DNA of 64,000 nucleotides from Spirometra erinaceieuropaei (Eukaryota > Platyhelminthes > Cestoda > Diphyllobothriidea > Diphyllobothriidae): contig CACRXP010000231.1 in the NCBI GenBank assembly GCA_902702965.1, positions 362,224 to 426,223 on the forward strand. The letters are read 5' to 3'. The notes under the pieces are model-generated. The model was not told where the DNA came from. It saw only the letters and a list, made by a program, of their open reading frames with translations, and did not search any database. Positions 23,690-32,690 of this stretch are shown here, in pieces. The translations under genes and the position numbers were made by a program. Numbering within the stretch: the stretch's first letter is position 1; the number at the start of each line of letters is the position of its first letter.

Positions 23690-24740
23690 TCATCCATCCA
23701 TCCTTGGAGTCTGGAGCTTCTGACACAAAGCTATGGCGCAACGCTCCTGATACGTGACGGTCCGTCCGTCGTTGCCAACGACGTCCACCATTATGTCCAC
23801 AAAATTGTGAAGCAGGGACGGTGACTTGTGCGTGAATCAGTTTATGATGAATGCAGACTTTCGAAGCATCTACCTCATCCCCTCCTCCTTTCCCACCTGG
23901 ACCCGATTTCAAAACAGAGTCATGAAGACCGGAGGAGGGATACGGCACAGGCGGATGACACGGCTAGGCACGCACCTTGGCGTTCTCCTCCCCACCCCCT
24001 GGTCCACACAGCAAATCACCAGGTCGTTGACCAACAACAAAAGGGTGGATAGCAGGACCGTAGTCGCACCTGGGCGTGCCGTCACACCAAGCTTAGATTC
24101 CACGAAGTGAGCGTACCATAAAGATAGCATTAAGAAGGAGCCATTGCAGCCTGACTCTTAGACCACCAGCGGGCCGCTCCACACAAACGTACAACACTGG
24201 ACCGACTTCGAGGTCCAACTTCTCCCGTCGTTTGACAACCTTCCAAGCCACCTCTTCGAGCGCACGTGATAGCTTCAAACGCGTCAGATTGTTTATAGTG
24301 GGCAAAATTTGCCGAGTCTTTGGCCACACTCTCCCTTCCCACACCCCAGCCACTGCCCGAGCCGGTCGGCTGACTACAGGGGGAAATGGGCGAGGTGGCT
24401 GACATGGTCTAGTGACCTTGTCTGCGCGCCACACATGCATGGCTTGCCCTCTCCCCAAGCACAACATCAGGATTTCACACAACGGGGACTGAGCGGCGTT
24501 CATCCCACATGCGTGGGAGTACCGTATGTCACGTTAAGTAGGAGTCGCCTGGCTTTTAGCCCACCAGTCCGCCACTCCACGCATACTCTTAACTGGGCAG
24601 ACTGCGGGGACTGCTTTGGAACGTCAGTCAGCAGCCTTTGGAGCCGCAGCGCTTGACACTTGCCTCAGACTCCAGCCACACATGCTGAAAAGAAACAGCA
24701 GGAGCCAAGACGCCCACTCCTCACTTGCGTGGGAGGTGGC
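23690..24740 (-). repeat. Family B repeats, minus strand, probably two partial copies
   Basis: On the minus strand 24160-23690 follows the same block order as the 58.7 kb copy, including GACCTGGTGATTTGCTGTG, GTGGACCAGG, CCTCCTCCGGTCTTCATGAC and CAAGTCACCGTCCCTGCTTC. A second related block set (CCTGGCTTTTAGCCCACCAG, CCGCCACTCCAC) sits at 24540-24600 and resembles 24150-24180, so part of the unit is repeated in tandem. ORFs spanning this area are GC-rich artefacts, not conserved. The right boundary with the 3' UTR of the adjacent minus-strand LINE is uncertain. Confidence 0.55.
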
Positions 24741-24824
24741 AGCTGGATGCTTGTGGTGGATGATAATGTTGCGTGATGTAGGTAGAGGAAAATGCGGTGG
24801 TGTGGTTTAGTCGGCAGTTGTCTA

Positions 24825-25594
24825 CCGCAGGTTTTCGTGGATACGCCTGTGGCCTAGTAGGCCCATGCGGCGGTAAATGTGCGGGCGCAGTGAGGGCAGA
24901 TAAGGCGGATTCGTTTGGTGTGTGTTGGTGCTCCAGGCATTGGTTCGCCACTCCCTGTGCGATGGATTCGTAAGTGACCGACCAGGCCGATGTTTGAGGT
25001 GAATATACGAGGACGGTGTGCACAGGAGAAGCTGGCGGTGTCAGTGTCTTTTTCTGAGATGGTGGCAGTGGTGGAGCTGCTAATGATGGACGCGCTGGGC
25101 GACGGGGTGTGGGTTGGGCTAGGCGTGGTGGATGTGTGAGATGGGCTTAGTGTGGTGGAACTGACGGTGGTGGGTGTGCTTGACGGCGAGGTGTGGGTTG
25201 CGCTAGGCACTATTGGATGTGCAGGAATACGCATGTGACCTAGTAGACCCATGAGGTGAGTGAATGTGCTGCGGCAGTGTGGACAGTGGAGCCGATTGCT
25301 TCAAGGCACTGATTCGCCAGTCTCTGTGCGGCGGATTCACAAGTGACTGACCAGGCCGATCTGTAAGGTAAACGTGCGGTCGCAATAAGGACAGGCATGG
25401 ATAGAGTCCTCATCGTTGGCGTTGACAGTGGGGGTGTAAATGCTTGTTGGTGTGTCGGGATTGTGTGCAGTGGTGGTGGGTACAGGAGTCGCTGTAGTGG
25501 ATGTTGAGACAATGGAGGAGGGGGGGAGGAGAGTTGAGGAGGAGGATGGTAATGTGGATTCGGGAGCGCGGTCCCTTCTAGTTGGCGGCTTCAA
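24825..25594 (-). pseudogene. C2H2-finger tail of LINE protein
   Basis: The minus-strand frames give CPYCDRTFTLQIGLVSHL, then a weak pair, then FSCAHRPRIFTSNIGLVGHL and CPHCARTFTA, continuing after a one-base shift as RMGLLGHRRIH and ending near ENLR. Each resembles CxxCxRxFxxxxGLxxHxRxH, a C2H2 finger. The linkers are rich in Ser/Thr/Pro. In LINEs such fingers are thought to bind nucleic acid. Finger two has lost its second cysteine position (CAHR), and frame changes at about 25337, 25240 and 24860 break the reading frame. The domain follows the RT directly, so it is part of the LINE protein and not a separate transcription factor. Confidence 0.8.
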
Positions 25595-25599
25595 TATAC

Positions 25600-26314
25600 G
25601 TTGAATACAGGTGAGGTGGAAATGATTGAGTCTTCGTGCCTGCTTCTAGTACACCGTCCAGGACTTCGCTCCATACAGCAGCGTCAGCAGGATGACCGCC
25701 ATGTACATTTTCAGTTTGATGTTGAACTGCAGACGATGGCGATACCAGACAGTGATTTACAGACGGCGGAAGGCTTGGCTGGCTTTGGATATCCGGCAGG
25801 CCACTTCACCGTCGATCGTAGTGGTGCGGGAGAGGGTGCTGCCCAGGTAGGTGAGGCTGTCCAAGACTTGCAGTTGGGCGCCGTTCAGGTTAATTTAGGG
25901 TGCTAGCTAGGCAGCGTCGGGTGGCGGCTGATGCATAACCACCGTCTTCTCCGTGTTGATGACCAGGCCGATATTGTTGCAGGCGACGACGAAGAGGTCC
26001 GTGTTCGTTTGCATGTAACCTTACGAGGTGACGTTAAGAGTTCATTCGTCGGCGAAGAGAAGTTATTGAAGGACAGTTGTGGATACACGCGACTGGAAAT
26101 GCACCTACCGCTGATTGAGGAGGTGGTCATCCATCTTGTAGGCGATGCGGAACCCAGGGCATTCGTCACGATGGGCGTCCATAAACGTGGCAGAGAACAT
26201 GAGGTTAGGCGCAAGGATGCAGCCCTGCTTCTCTCCGTTGATCACTACGAATGCATCTGAGACAGCTCCATTTTCTGTGACCCGCGTAATCATGTCATTG
26301 AGGAGCTGACACAC
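25600..26314 (-). pseudogene. LINE reverse transcriptase, motif B to thumb, frameshifted
   Basis: Minus-strand frame 26314-26105 reads MITRVTENGAVSDAFVVING, then EKQGCILAPNLMFSATFMDA (motif B region; the usual LF and SL residues are partly lost), DECPGFRIAYKMDDHLLNQR. After a frameshift come LFVVACNNIGLVINTEKTV, VMHQPP, and later LKMYMAVILLTLLYGAKSW and LNHFHLTCIQRILK. The FADD-bearing stretch just before LFVVACN is disrupted: it overlaps the frameshift region at about 26000-26100. The 5' part of the RT is missing and PLE sequence lies there instead. Confidence 0.8.
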
Positions 26315-26384
26315 TAACTGAGTGAATCGCTCGTGACAGCCGAATTTCTGCGAGATTTTTCACAGAGATAAAGTAGATACGAAT

Positions 26385-26934
26385 GGTTCAAGCATAAGGG
26401 GCTGCAGTATATATAGGATGCAGTAGTCATGCTACCGTATACCTATGAATATTTACGGCTCCCCCCTTCATTAGCCATCGTTGCACGTGGTGTGATGGCC
26501 GACATTCGCGTCGTTAATGGCTGCAATTTCATCAGGTGCGTTGGATGCTGGCGTCACGATTGCTCGATCATCTGACGCGCTGACACTGGTGTTGGGATTA
26601 GTGCTCACCGGTGCGCTTCCCGCATGGCCAATTACTCCGCCTAGGCGAAGTCTCTGCACCGAGTATGGAATTGGAAGATCGTTGCACTTGTTAATTGACT
26701 GGGGGCCAGTAAACCATGACTGAGGCAGCACCTGGCTCATGCGGTTGTCACCTCTTGCGAGAATTTCGGCCCCCTCGAATTTGAATGTGCGGCCGGACCT
26801 AGTCGAATGAGCCGCAACCTGAGAGCTGGCGTCTTTTCTCCGTACCGCTACAGCGTGTTCGGTCATTCTCGTTCGGATCTGTCTTCCGGTTTCTCCGACG
26901 TAATTGCTTTGTCCGTAACTGCACCAGATCCAGC
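26385..26934 (-). pseudogene. PLE GIY-YIG endonuclease domain and C-terminus
   Basis: The minus-strand frame (ORF 27010-26471, sense part from about 26945) reads IWCSYGQSNYVGETGRQIRT, RMTEHAVAVRRKDASSQVAA, HSTRSGRTFKFEGAEILARG, DNRM, SWFTGPQSINKCN, and ends with AINDANVGHHTTCNDG and a stop at 26471. SNYVGETGR with the downstream R and EH is the GIY-YIG core; a tail like VGHRT also occurs in the 53.5 kb PLE, so they are one subfamily. The sense frame is open through this part, but the PLE lacks its RT here. The first ~20 residues of the formal ORF are antisense to an inverted PLE piece. Confidence 0.85.
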
Positions 26935-27052
26935 GACACATTCGAAGTTGATGAGACCGAAATTCTCCTAAGAGGTGACAACCGCATGAGCCGGGAGCTG
27001 CTTGAGTCATGGTTTACTGGCACCCTGTCTATTAACAAGTGCAATGATCTTT
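26935..27052 (+). repeat. Inverted second piece of the same PLE
   Basis: The plus strand reads TFEVDETEILLRGDNRMSRE, LLESWFTG, LSINKCNDLS. This is the same protein segment as minus-strand TFKFEGAEILARGDNRM...SWFTG...SINKCNDLP at 26790-26681. The two copies are therefore inverted, about 95 bp each, about 180 bp apart. The plus copy matches the family form better (RELLESW) than the minus copy (QVLPQSW). Confidence 0.75.
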
Positions 27053-27083
27053 CCATGGTGCAGATTGTGGAGATTGTGGAATG

Positions 27084-27665
27084 CTACGCCCGTCGCTGAA
27101 GAATTGGTGTCTTCTTAGTGAGTTTGGTACTACCGTCAGCGCTGAGGTGAGAAGCAATTGATTTGGTTGGCTTGCCGCAGACAGCATTGATCGTGGAGAA
27201 GAAATTTTTCCATTCGTTGTGGTCCGCGTAACCCTGGATCTCTGCGACCCTGCGAGCGGTCCAAGCGTCCCTCATCTCGCGCAGCCGCTTTTGCACGAGG
27301 TGGTGATTACGGTAGAGGACTGCTTTGTTGTTGTCGGTGGGGTGGTCGACGTAGGCCTTGTGCAGGCGGTTTTCCTCCGCGCGCAGGTTACTGAGAGGGA
27401 CATCGTTGTCATCGAACCAGTCCTGGTGTTGCCGTCGTCCGTGACCGACGACAGCCAGGGCCGTCACCTGAACTGTGTCCTGCAATTGTCGTTTTCATCA
27501 GCGATGTCGACGACGATCCTGAGCTAATTCATTGCTGAAATGAAGATGGTGAATAGGCAAAGACAACAGGGCTAAATTAAGCTTATATGGGGGTCGCTCA
27601 CCTTGAGGTCTCCTGCGAGGTTATAGGCGAATTCACATCATGAGGATGACGAGACGATGGTCGGT
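27084..27665 (-). pseudogene. LINE inter-domain region (endonuclease-RT linker)
   Basis: The minus strand continues from the endonuclease through a stop as TDHRLVI, then after further stops LHFSNELAQ, and in ORF 27485-27084 VVGHGRRQHQDWFDDNDVPL, YVDHPTDNNKAVLYRNHHLV, QKRLREMRDAWTARRVAEIQ, GYADHNEWKNFFSTINAVCG and LSADGSTKLTKKTPILQR. This is the usual linker of this LINE type. It ends where the RT should begin (after TPILQRRA), and PLE sequence follows. Confidence 0.8.
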
Positions 27666-28525
27666 TCATCCGTCGGCCCACGGGATCGTCTTTTTCGCCG
27701 GCACTTCCCACTGGTCTCGCCTCCGGACGAGATCATAGTCCAGAAAGTGCCGGTTTCGCGACCGAGGGTGCATCCAGGTGGCCTCATCTCGCATCAGGAG
27801 GCTGAAGAAGGTGTTGGTCAGGATGAGCCGAAGTTTTGCGCAGGTTCGTAGGAGGAGCTGGCCGTTGTAGACGGAGCCGTCTAGACAATGTGGACCCAGC
27901 ACTCCTCTCCAGGCAGCATGGTCTCTGCTGACGCTGACGTTGAGGTCACCAAGGACAATCAACTTATCCGCCCTCGGCACAGACGCCAGGGTGCGTGCAG
28001 GCCCTCGTAGAATTTTTCTCTTGCGGCCTCGCAGCTTGTCATTTGCCTGGCGTAGATGCTGATGATGGTGGCGAATTTGCCTCCCTGAAGGTGCAAGCGG
28101 AGGCTCATCAGGCGATTGTCGATGCCCTGCGGCAGACAGGGCAGTCGTCCCATGATGTCGTTCCGGATGACAAAAGCCATGCCCGCGACCCGTCGCTCTG
28201 CCCTGGGGCGACTACTCCAGAAGAAGGTGTGGCCGGCACCCACCTCCTTCATTTGGCCTTTTTCGGAGAACAGGGTCTCACTAAGTGCAAAAGTGCCCAC
28301 CTTGTATTGCGCCAGTTCCAGAACCATTAGCGTCGTCTTCCGTTCCGGTCGGTTGCTCCTCGGATTGTCTAAAATAGAACGGGCATTACAGTGTACCAGA
28401 GTCTGGCGAGTGGGGCGACGGGGGGAGGAAGGCGAAGAAAGTGCTGTTTCTGATATGATTATTTCGACCGTGGGTTTTGCGTCTGAGGTTGCGGTCAGCC
28501 TGCAGACGGCGTGGGTTCCTAGCAT
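27666..28525 (-). pseudogene. LINE APE-type endonuclease domain
   Basis: ORF 28525-27959 includes [55 protein letters not shown] and [15 protein letters not shown]. The next frame (27980-27666) gives [34 protein letters not shown]. The SET, GDLN (usually GDFN) and, beyond the stop, TDH motifs are those of exonuclease-endonuclease-phosphatase nucleases that nick target DNA for LINE integration. Defects are a one-base frameshift near 27970 and TGG to TGA just before TDH. Confidence 0.85.
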
Positions 28526-28619
28526 TTGCTTAGGGCACTTTTTCAGCCCCTTCCCCCTCGCGGGAGTGAGCAGTGTTCTCCCTCAATAGGGCTGCTCAGT
28601 TGTCCAGACGTCTGCCGAA

Positions 28620-29110
28620 ATCAACTATGCACAATGAATTCTGTTTAGCGGAAGTACGACCCAAGTTAGCCTGGGATTGCCTATGACATTTCCATAAAAC
28701 TCGAGGGGGAAGGGGAATGTAGAGATAGGGTATTTTCGCCGTATCGGTTGCCAGCGGATTGTTGAGTCAGGACTGCGAACACCTCCCTCCCAACGTGACT
28801 GATTCCCCTGCCCAGGGAGTATCGCAGCAGGGAATACGGTTAGGGGAGGCCAGTACAATTGTTGATGGATTTCGGGCTTGAGAAACATGACTCGAGCAGC
28901 TCGCGACTCAAGCGGTGGTCACCCCTTACGAGGATTTCGGCCTCTTGAAACTCGAAAATATGGCCGGGTCCCGTCGAATTAGCCGCCACCTGAGAGCTAG
29001 CGTCTCCCCACCTCACTGGTGTTGGGTGCTGGGCAATTCGCGTCCGCAGTAATCTCCCAGTATTTGCGTTGTCCGCAACTGCACCATATCCGGTAATTAA
29101 CGACTCGGAC
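28620..29110 (-). pseudogene. PLE endonuclease fragment and 3' part
   Basis: The minus strand reads YRIWCSCGQRKYW (GIY-YIG start with the usual YVG lost), then pieces of the RSG/EILARG region as SRGRNPRKG, then SINNCIGLP and, through frameshifts, GRGISHVGREVFA, QQSAGNRYGENTLSLHSPSP, SSFMEMS. It aligns on DNA level with 26.72-26.96 kb (GGTTGTCACC, AGCCGC(A/C)ACCTGAGAGCT). Several frameshifts and stops make it dead. The 5' side (higher coordinates) runs into the telomere-like repeat. Confidence 0.75.
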
Positions 29111-29330
29111 GCGGACTTTCGCAGATGCGGCCGGGGAACGCAGAGGTGATGAGGTCAAGTAATTGTATAGAAAAGAAAAGCTATTGGGAATGCGCGATTG
29201 TATTTTGAGTGGTTGAGAAATAGGTGCCCTAACTCCTAACCCTAACCCCTAAACTCTAACAAAATTGTGTGCATCAAGTGCAGCTGCATAACCACATCTT
29301 GCCGTAGACCCATTTTGAAGTCAGTGATTC
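29111..29330 (-). repeat. Dispersed repeat with telomere-like units (copy 2)
   Basis: Aligned with 1905-2140. The tract at about 29228-29262 reads CCTAACTCCTAACCCTAACC, CCTAAACTCTAAC. Immediately downstream on the minus strand the PLE endonuclease fragment begins, so the G-rich telomere-like strand leads into PLE sense sequence. Confidence 0.65.
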
Positions 29331-29402
29331 CCTAATGTGATCGGTTCTTAGGTAAACAGTCTTCAAAAGCAGTGCTCCACGAACTCTATGACATAATAAG
29401 CC

Positions 29403-29432
29403 GGTCAGTCAGTCAGTCAGTCAGTCAGTGTA
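29403..29432. repeat. CAGT microsatellite at LINE 3' end
   Basis: Seven tandem CAGT units directly next to TGTATTTGAGGG, the LINE 3' terminus on the minus strand. Confidence 0.9.
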
Positions 29433-29565
29433 TTTGAGGGCAATAGGCTTACGCCTTTGAACTCCTATTTGTACATAAAAAAATCGATAAACAAACAAAA
29501 ATGTGAAGAAATTACAGGATTAAGTGAATGCATACATTGATTCACATATGTCCTTGGTCACATGG

Positions 29566-30288
29566 CTAAAAAGTCACATAGTCCGCTTGTTGCTGCAGCA
29601 TATATCTGTCAAGGCGACATTTAAATGTCTCCACAGATTGAGACATAACAACCGTCTCGGGCAGGTTATTCCATGGTTCCACGACACGGTTGGAGGAGAA
29701 ATATTTTCTCACATTCAGTCTACCCTGTGGCACACGTAGCTTGGAGGGATGTCCCCGGAGGTGAGTTGTAGTGGCGAGTTGGAAAAATCCATCGCGCCGA
29801 AGGGCACAATTCAAGCCGCGCACGATACGGAAAGTTTGCATCATGTCTCCGCGCAACTGCCTATAACTCAGAGGATAGAGATTAAGGTTAGTTAAGCGGA
29901 TCTCGTATGGCAGTGCACTTTGACATCTTATTAATTTTGTTACTCGTCTCTGCATCCTTTCGAGCAGATCGTAATCCTGATGCGTCCACGGTCTCCAGGC
30001 CTGAATTGCATATTCGAGATGGGGCCTTATAAACGTGCCAAAGACTTTGGTGAAGCACTCTTCATCGAAAACTACGAATGCCCTCTTGATGGCATATAGC
30101 ATTGAGGTTTCGGCCTTGGCCGCCTTACAGCATTGCGTAGAAGGCTTTAGGCTGTCTGCAACCCAAACTCCGAGATCTTTCTGAGTTTCTGCTTCTCGAA
30201 GTGGCATTCCGTTCAGATGGTATTGCCGCGTACTACGGGTCTGATTTCCGAGGCGCAGAATGGTGCATTTGTTCAAATTGAAGGTCAT
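29566..30288 (-). pseudogene. LINE reverse transcriptase C-terminal part
   Basis: A 240-codon open frame beginning MTFNLNKCTILRLGN and containing YHLNGMPLREAETQKDLGVW, KPSTQCCKAAKAETSMLYAI, HLEYAIQAWRPWT, LLERMQRRVTKLIR, LYPLSYRQLRGDMMQTFRIV and VVEPWNNLPETVVMSQSVET. It aligns over its length with the plus-strand LINE at 8020-8742. This is the thumb and C-terminal extension of the RT; motifs A to C lie upstream and are absent. A stop and insertion lie just 5' (ART-stop-TVRT before MTF). The ORF is intact from there, which suggests a younger insertion than the 8 kb copy, but it has no catalytic part. Confidence 0.88.
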
Positions 30289-30504
30289 TGTCCTTACTGT
30301 TTATGTCCTTGCCCAGTCTACGTTCCATCGTATTAATTGTATCCTGTAAATACTGTTCCATGTGTGCTCGTAACTGGCCAGTGTTTGGTCTGTGATTGTG
30401 CTATATCAGGAAACCGAATGATCAAGTCTAGAAGGTCTTACTCTAGAGATTGAATAAAGGTCATTTGGGAATACATCTGGGATTACAAATGCTCTTTGAA
30501 GACG

Positions 30505-30840
30505 CTAGTAAGCACAATGTAAATAGGTTTGTGGAACGCTAACAAAGCAAAAACACTTTATGCCAGTAAAATGTACCATTTTTAAAACCTCTGTCAGCCC
30601 TTCGCCAACTCGTGCTGTAACTTTTTTTCCTGGGAACAGCAAGTAGACCAGGCTCAAAAGCAAGGCGTAAGACGGAAACAGAAACAACCCTCTAATTAGC
30701 TCTGCACGCTTTGTCTTTTCCAATTCCCTGCCGGCTTCAGACCTCAAATAATGTTTACCTGAGGTAGCGTCTCTGATTACTGGGCAAGACTGTGCAAGTT
30801 TTTGACTTGCCAAGTTGGCGTTTGACGCAAACCATTTTTT
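30505..30840 (-). CDS. Unrecognised ORF with one membrane segment, possible exon
   Basis: The minus-strand open frame reads WFASNANLASQKLAQSC, PVIRDATSGKHYLRSEAGRE, LEKTKRAELIRGLFLFPSYA, LLLSLVYLLFPGKKVT, then a less convincing tail to the stop at 30505. A charged amphipathic stretch followed by a ~20-residue hydrophobic segment (GLFLFPSYALLLSLVYLLFP) and GKK looks like a real membrane protein end rather than random translation. I do not recognise the family. CAG/GTAAAC at about 30750 (minus strand) could be a splice donor inside the ORF, which argues for caution. Another protein-like ORF lies 450 bp upstream on the same strand, so they could be exons of one gene. Not a repeat found elsewhere in the window. 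Confidence 0.3.
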   Translation of the reverse strand, partial: KKWFASNANLASQKLAQSCPVIRDATSGKHYLRSEAGRELEKTKRAELIRGLFLFPSYALLLSLVYLLFPGKKVTARVGEGLTEVLKMVHFTGIKCFCFVSVPQTYLHCAY

Positions 30841-31285
30841 ACTGTTTTATTTTTGTTCTTGAATGCAAGAGCATGTTTATGCTCAATCTTGAGGTTTTGA
30901 CGGAGTTAGTGGGCATTGGGGCGTCTTATTATAAAATTACGTAAGTCGACTCAAATAGCAGAGGTCCGAATTGGGGGGTTAATGCCAATGAATTGAGAGC
31001 ATCGTAATTCAGTAAAGCAAAAATAATCGTTTGTGGAGAATTCGAAAGGGCTACTCACGTTATGCATGGAATTTAGGCAGATTTGCCTGTGTCCACTTTT
31101 CATCATTGTTCTCACATGCGTAAAAATTTGTTTGAAAAAGGATAAAATTATTTCAGGTAGGCAAGCTAAGAATGCCTTCAGGAAACAAATGAACTGCGCT
31201 TAGTTGCATGGAGCAAAGTTCAAAGGACAGCCGGGTATGGTGTATATGAAAAGGTCACCGATATACCCGCTATCCATATGCAATC

Positions 31286-31552
31286 TCACACAGAACTGGG
31301 CAATATACGCTGTTTGTCTTTACTAGGAAGCTGACCAAAAACTATTTTTTCAGCTTCCACCAAGGCTAAGAAAGTGTTCAGGTATCGAGATAAAACTTGA
31401 GTGTCATCTGTATACTGTTTTCGATTTGTTCTGGAAGTCAGAGCCACAGCGGGTCTCAACAAGGGAGCGCTGGATATAGAATGCAATTCCTTAACATTAG
31501 AAGGGCGCTGAGGTATAGTCAGCGCTTGAGCCAGCAAACGTTTAGGCCCCAT
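31286..31552 (-). CDS. Unrecognised ORF, possible upstream exon
   Basis: An 88-codon frame: MGPKRLLAQALTIPQRPSNV, KELHSISSAPLLRPAVALTS, RTNRKQYTDDTQVLSRYLNT, FLALVEAEKIVFGQLPSKDK, QRILPSSV, then a stop. Composition is protein-like with a helical middle. The final codons overlap a donor-like site (CTGT/GTGAGA) at about 31290. Splicing there to an AG upstream of DATSGKHYL (about 30763) would keep the frame (phase 2 joined to phase 2). That is inference; the acceptor has a poor pyrimidine tract. The family is unknown. Confidence 0.28.
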   Translation of the reverse strand: MGPKRLLAQALTIPQRPSNVKELHSISSAPLLRPAVALTSRTNRKQYTDDTQVLSRYLNTFLALVEAEKIVFGQLPSKDKQRILPSSV

Positions 31553-31799
31553 GTCTGGTGATGCTTGCTCTTCGCGTCCTTTGGCTCTTCTTTATCCTCT
31601 TCTAAACCGGACGTCCATTCTTTGCACAGTCTGCCACGTCTGACTGTTACTGTGTGTCATATGGGGAGAAAGTTATGTCGGGCCAAACACCGGTTGACTT
31701 TTCAAAGGACTGCGGGTGCTCCATCAGCTATATTGAGGAGCGCCTGTGCTATCAGATCGGAAAAACGACATAGGTAGGGTCGGAAATGTTCTACGTGGT

Positions 31800-32231
31800 G
31801 AAATAATTATTAGCGAACTAAGATCAAGTCCTTACGGCAGCGGACACATCCCACCCCCTTTACAGTATTTTCCTTGCTGCTCTTCGCCCGCTAGAAGCAA
31901 CCTGTAAGCGTCCAGTAGCTCCCAACCGTAGAAATAATTGACAGGGCTTTTCGAATATGCGTCGTCAAACAAAAAAGATAAATTAGATTTTGTCTGTGTA
32001 CGAGAAGAAAACGGAATCTACAGTTAAATCGCATGGCAGCAATGATGACATTTGGTGCACGTCTTCTCAGCCACTCAAGCTTCCTGAAATACGGATTTCA
32101 AAATTCCAACAATAACGCTTATTTTGCAAACAATGGATTTTCCCCAGTCTGATGCCTACCATAGGTCCATAACAACTGAGACACTTGTATGTCTACGAGT
32201 GAGTTAAATATGTGAAAGCATAGGAGCTCCT
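31800..32231. other. No recognisable feature
   Basis: AT-rich spacer without ORFs of note. Confidence 0.4.
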
Positions 32232-32690
32232 TTGTTTTGATCCAACTGTGAGAAATTTGACGACCTTCTTAGGATTTAAACCCACGAAAACCAAGAGAAT
32301 GCTTAAGTTCAGTCAAAGCTCTAGCCGTTAGTTTAATCACGTCTGGGTTTAGATAGCCGCCCACCATATTAAAACACCTATTAATTTCACGAGGCTGATA
32401 GTCATCTTAAGGAGTCTAGATGGATGTCTTAGGAAATCCTGCTTGGGCAGTCAGCTGACTATATCAGATCTGGTGGATTCTAGACGTTGCAGAAGACTGG
32501 ACGGGTAGCTTGACCCAAATGTGATTAAACTTCTGTCCCCGTTGGGACTTCGTAGCTCAGGCAGCTAGAGCGTTGGCCGTATTAAACCTGTCGTGGTTTT
32601 GATTACGTGCCAGGCATCGAGTTTTTCACAGTTGAGTCGATATGAATTATTCAAAATCTTTCCAAGCATCTGTTGATGGCAATTCTTGGG
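32232..32690. mobile_element. SINE type 1, inverted pair
   Basis: Left piece (about 32232-32375) is minus strand: CCAACTGTGAGAAATTTG, TTAAACCCACG, AGCTCTAGCC and GTTTAATCACGTCTGGGTT are complements of the tRNA 3' half, head and flank. Right piece (about 32385-32690) is plus strand: CTTAGGAAATCCTGC, AGTCAGCTGACTATATCAGA, TCTGGTGGATTCTAGACG, then tRNA-like head GGGACTTCGTAGCTCAGGC, AGCTAGAGCGTTGGCC, then GAGTTTTTCACAGTTGAGTC and ATGAATTATTCAAAATCT. The two halves meet near 32380. Confidence 0.6.

Larger units (their letters stand above)
24741..28525 (-). mobile_element. LINE with APE endonuclease and C-terminal zinc fingers, rearranged
   Basis: Minus-strand order: APE-type endonuclease (28525 to 27640), linker (27485 to 27084), a gap occupied by PLE sequence (27052 to about 26385), RT motif region and thumb (26314 to about 25600), then C2H2-like fingers (25594 to 24825). 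Protein pieces closely resemble LINE proteins I remember from tapeworm and fluke genomes. About 200-250 residues of RT, including the first catalytic motif, are missing where the PLE sits, and about 100 residues are missing between thumb and fingers. Several stops and frameshifts show it is dead. Confidence 0.85.
29403..30350 (-). mobile_element. CR1/jockey-like LINE, 3' end
   Basis: A minus-strand remnant of the LINE family seen at 7.2-9.1 kb. It is 5'-truncated just after the RT catalytic motifs, keeps the whole C-terminal coding part, a short 3' UTR (AAAGGCGTAAGCCTATTGCC, CTCAAATACACTG) and ends in ACTG tetramers. The upstream limit near 30350 is approximate. Confidence 0.85.

Noticed and set aside
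24093..25252. Several overlapping long ORFs that might be host genes
   Set aside because: They are antisense or out-of-frame readings of GC-rich family B repeats and of the LINE zinc-finger tail.
25931..26260. 109-codon plus-strand ORF with acidic and basic patches
   Set aside because: Antisense of LINE reverse transcriptase; the minus strand gives the recognisable INTEKTVVMHQPP segment.
28116..28589. 157-codon plus-strand ORF
   Set aside because: Antisense of the LINE endonuclease domain, which is clearly readable on the minus strand.
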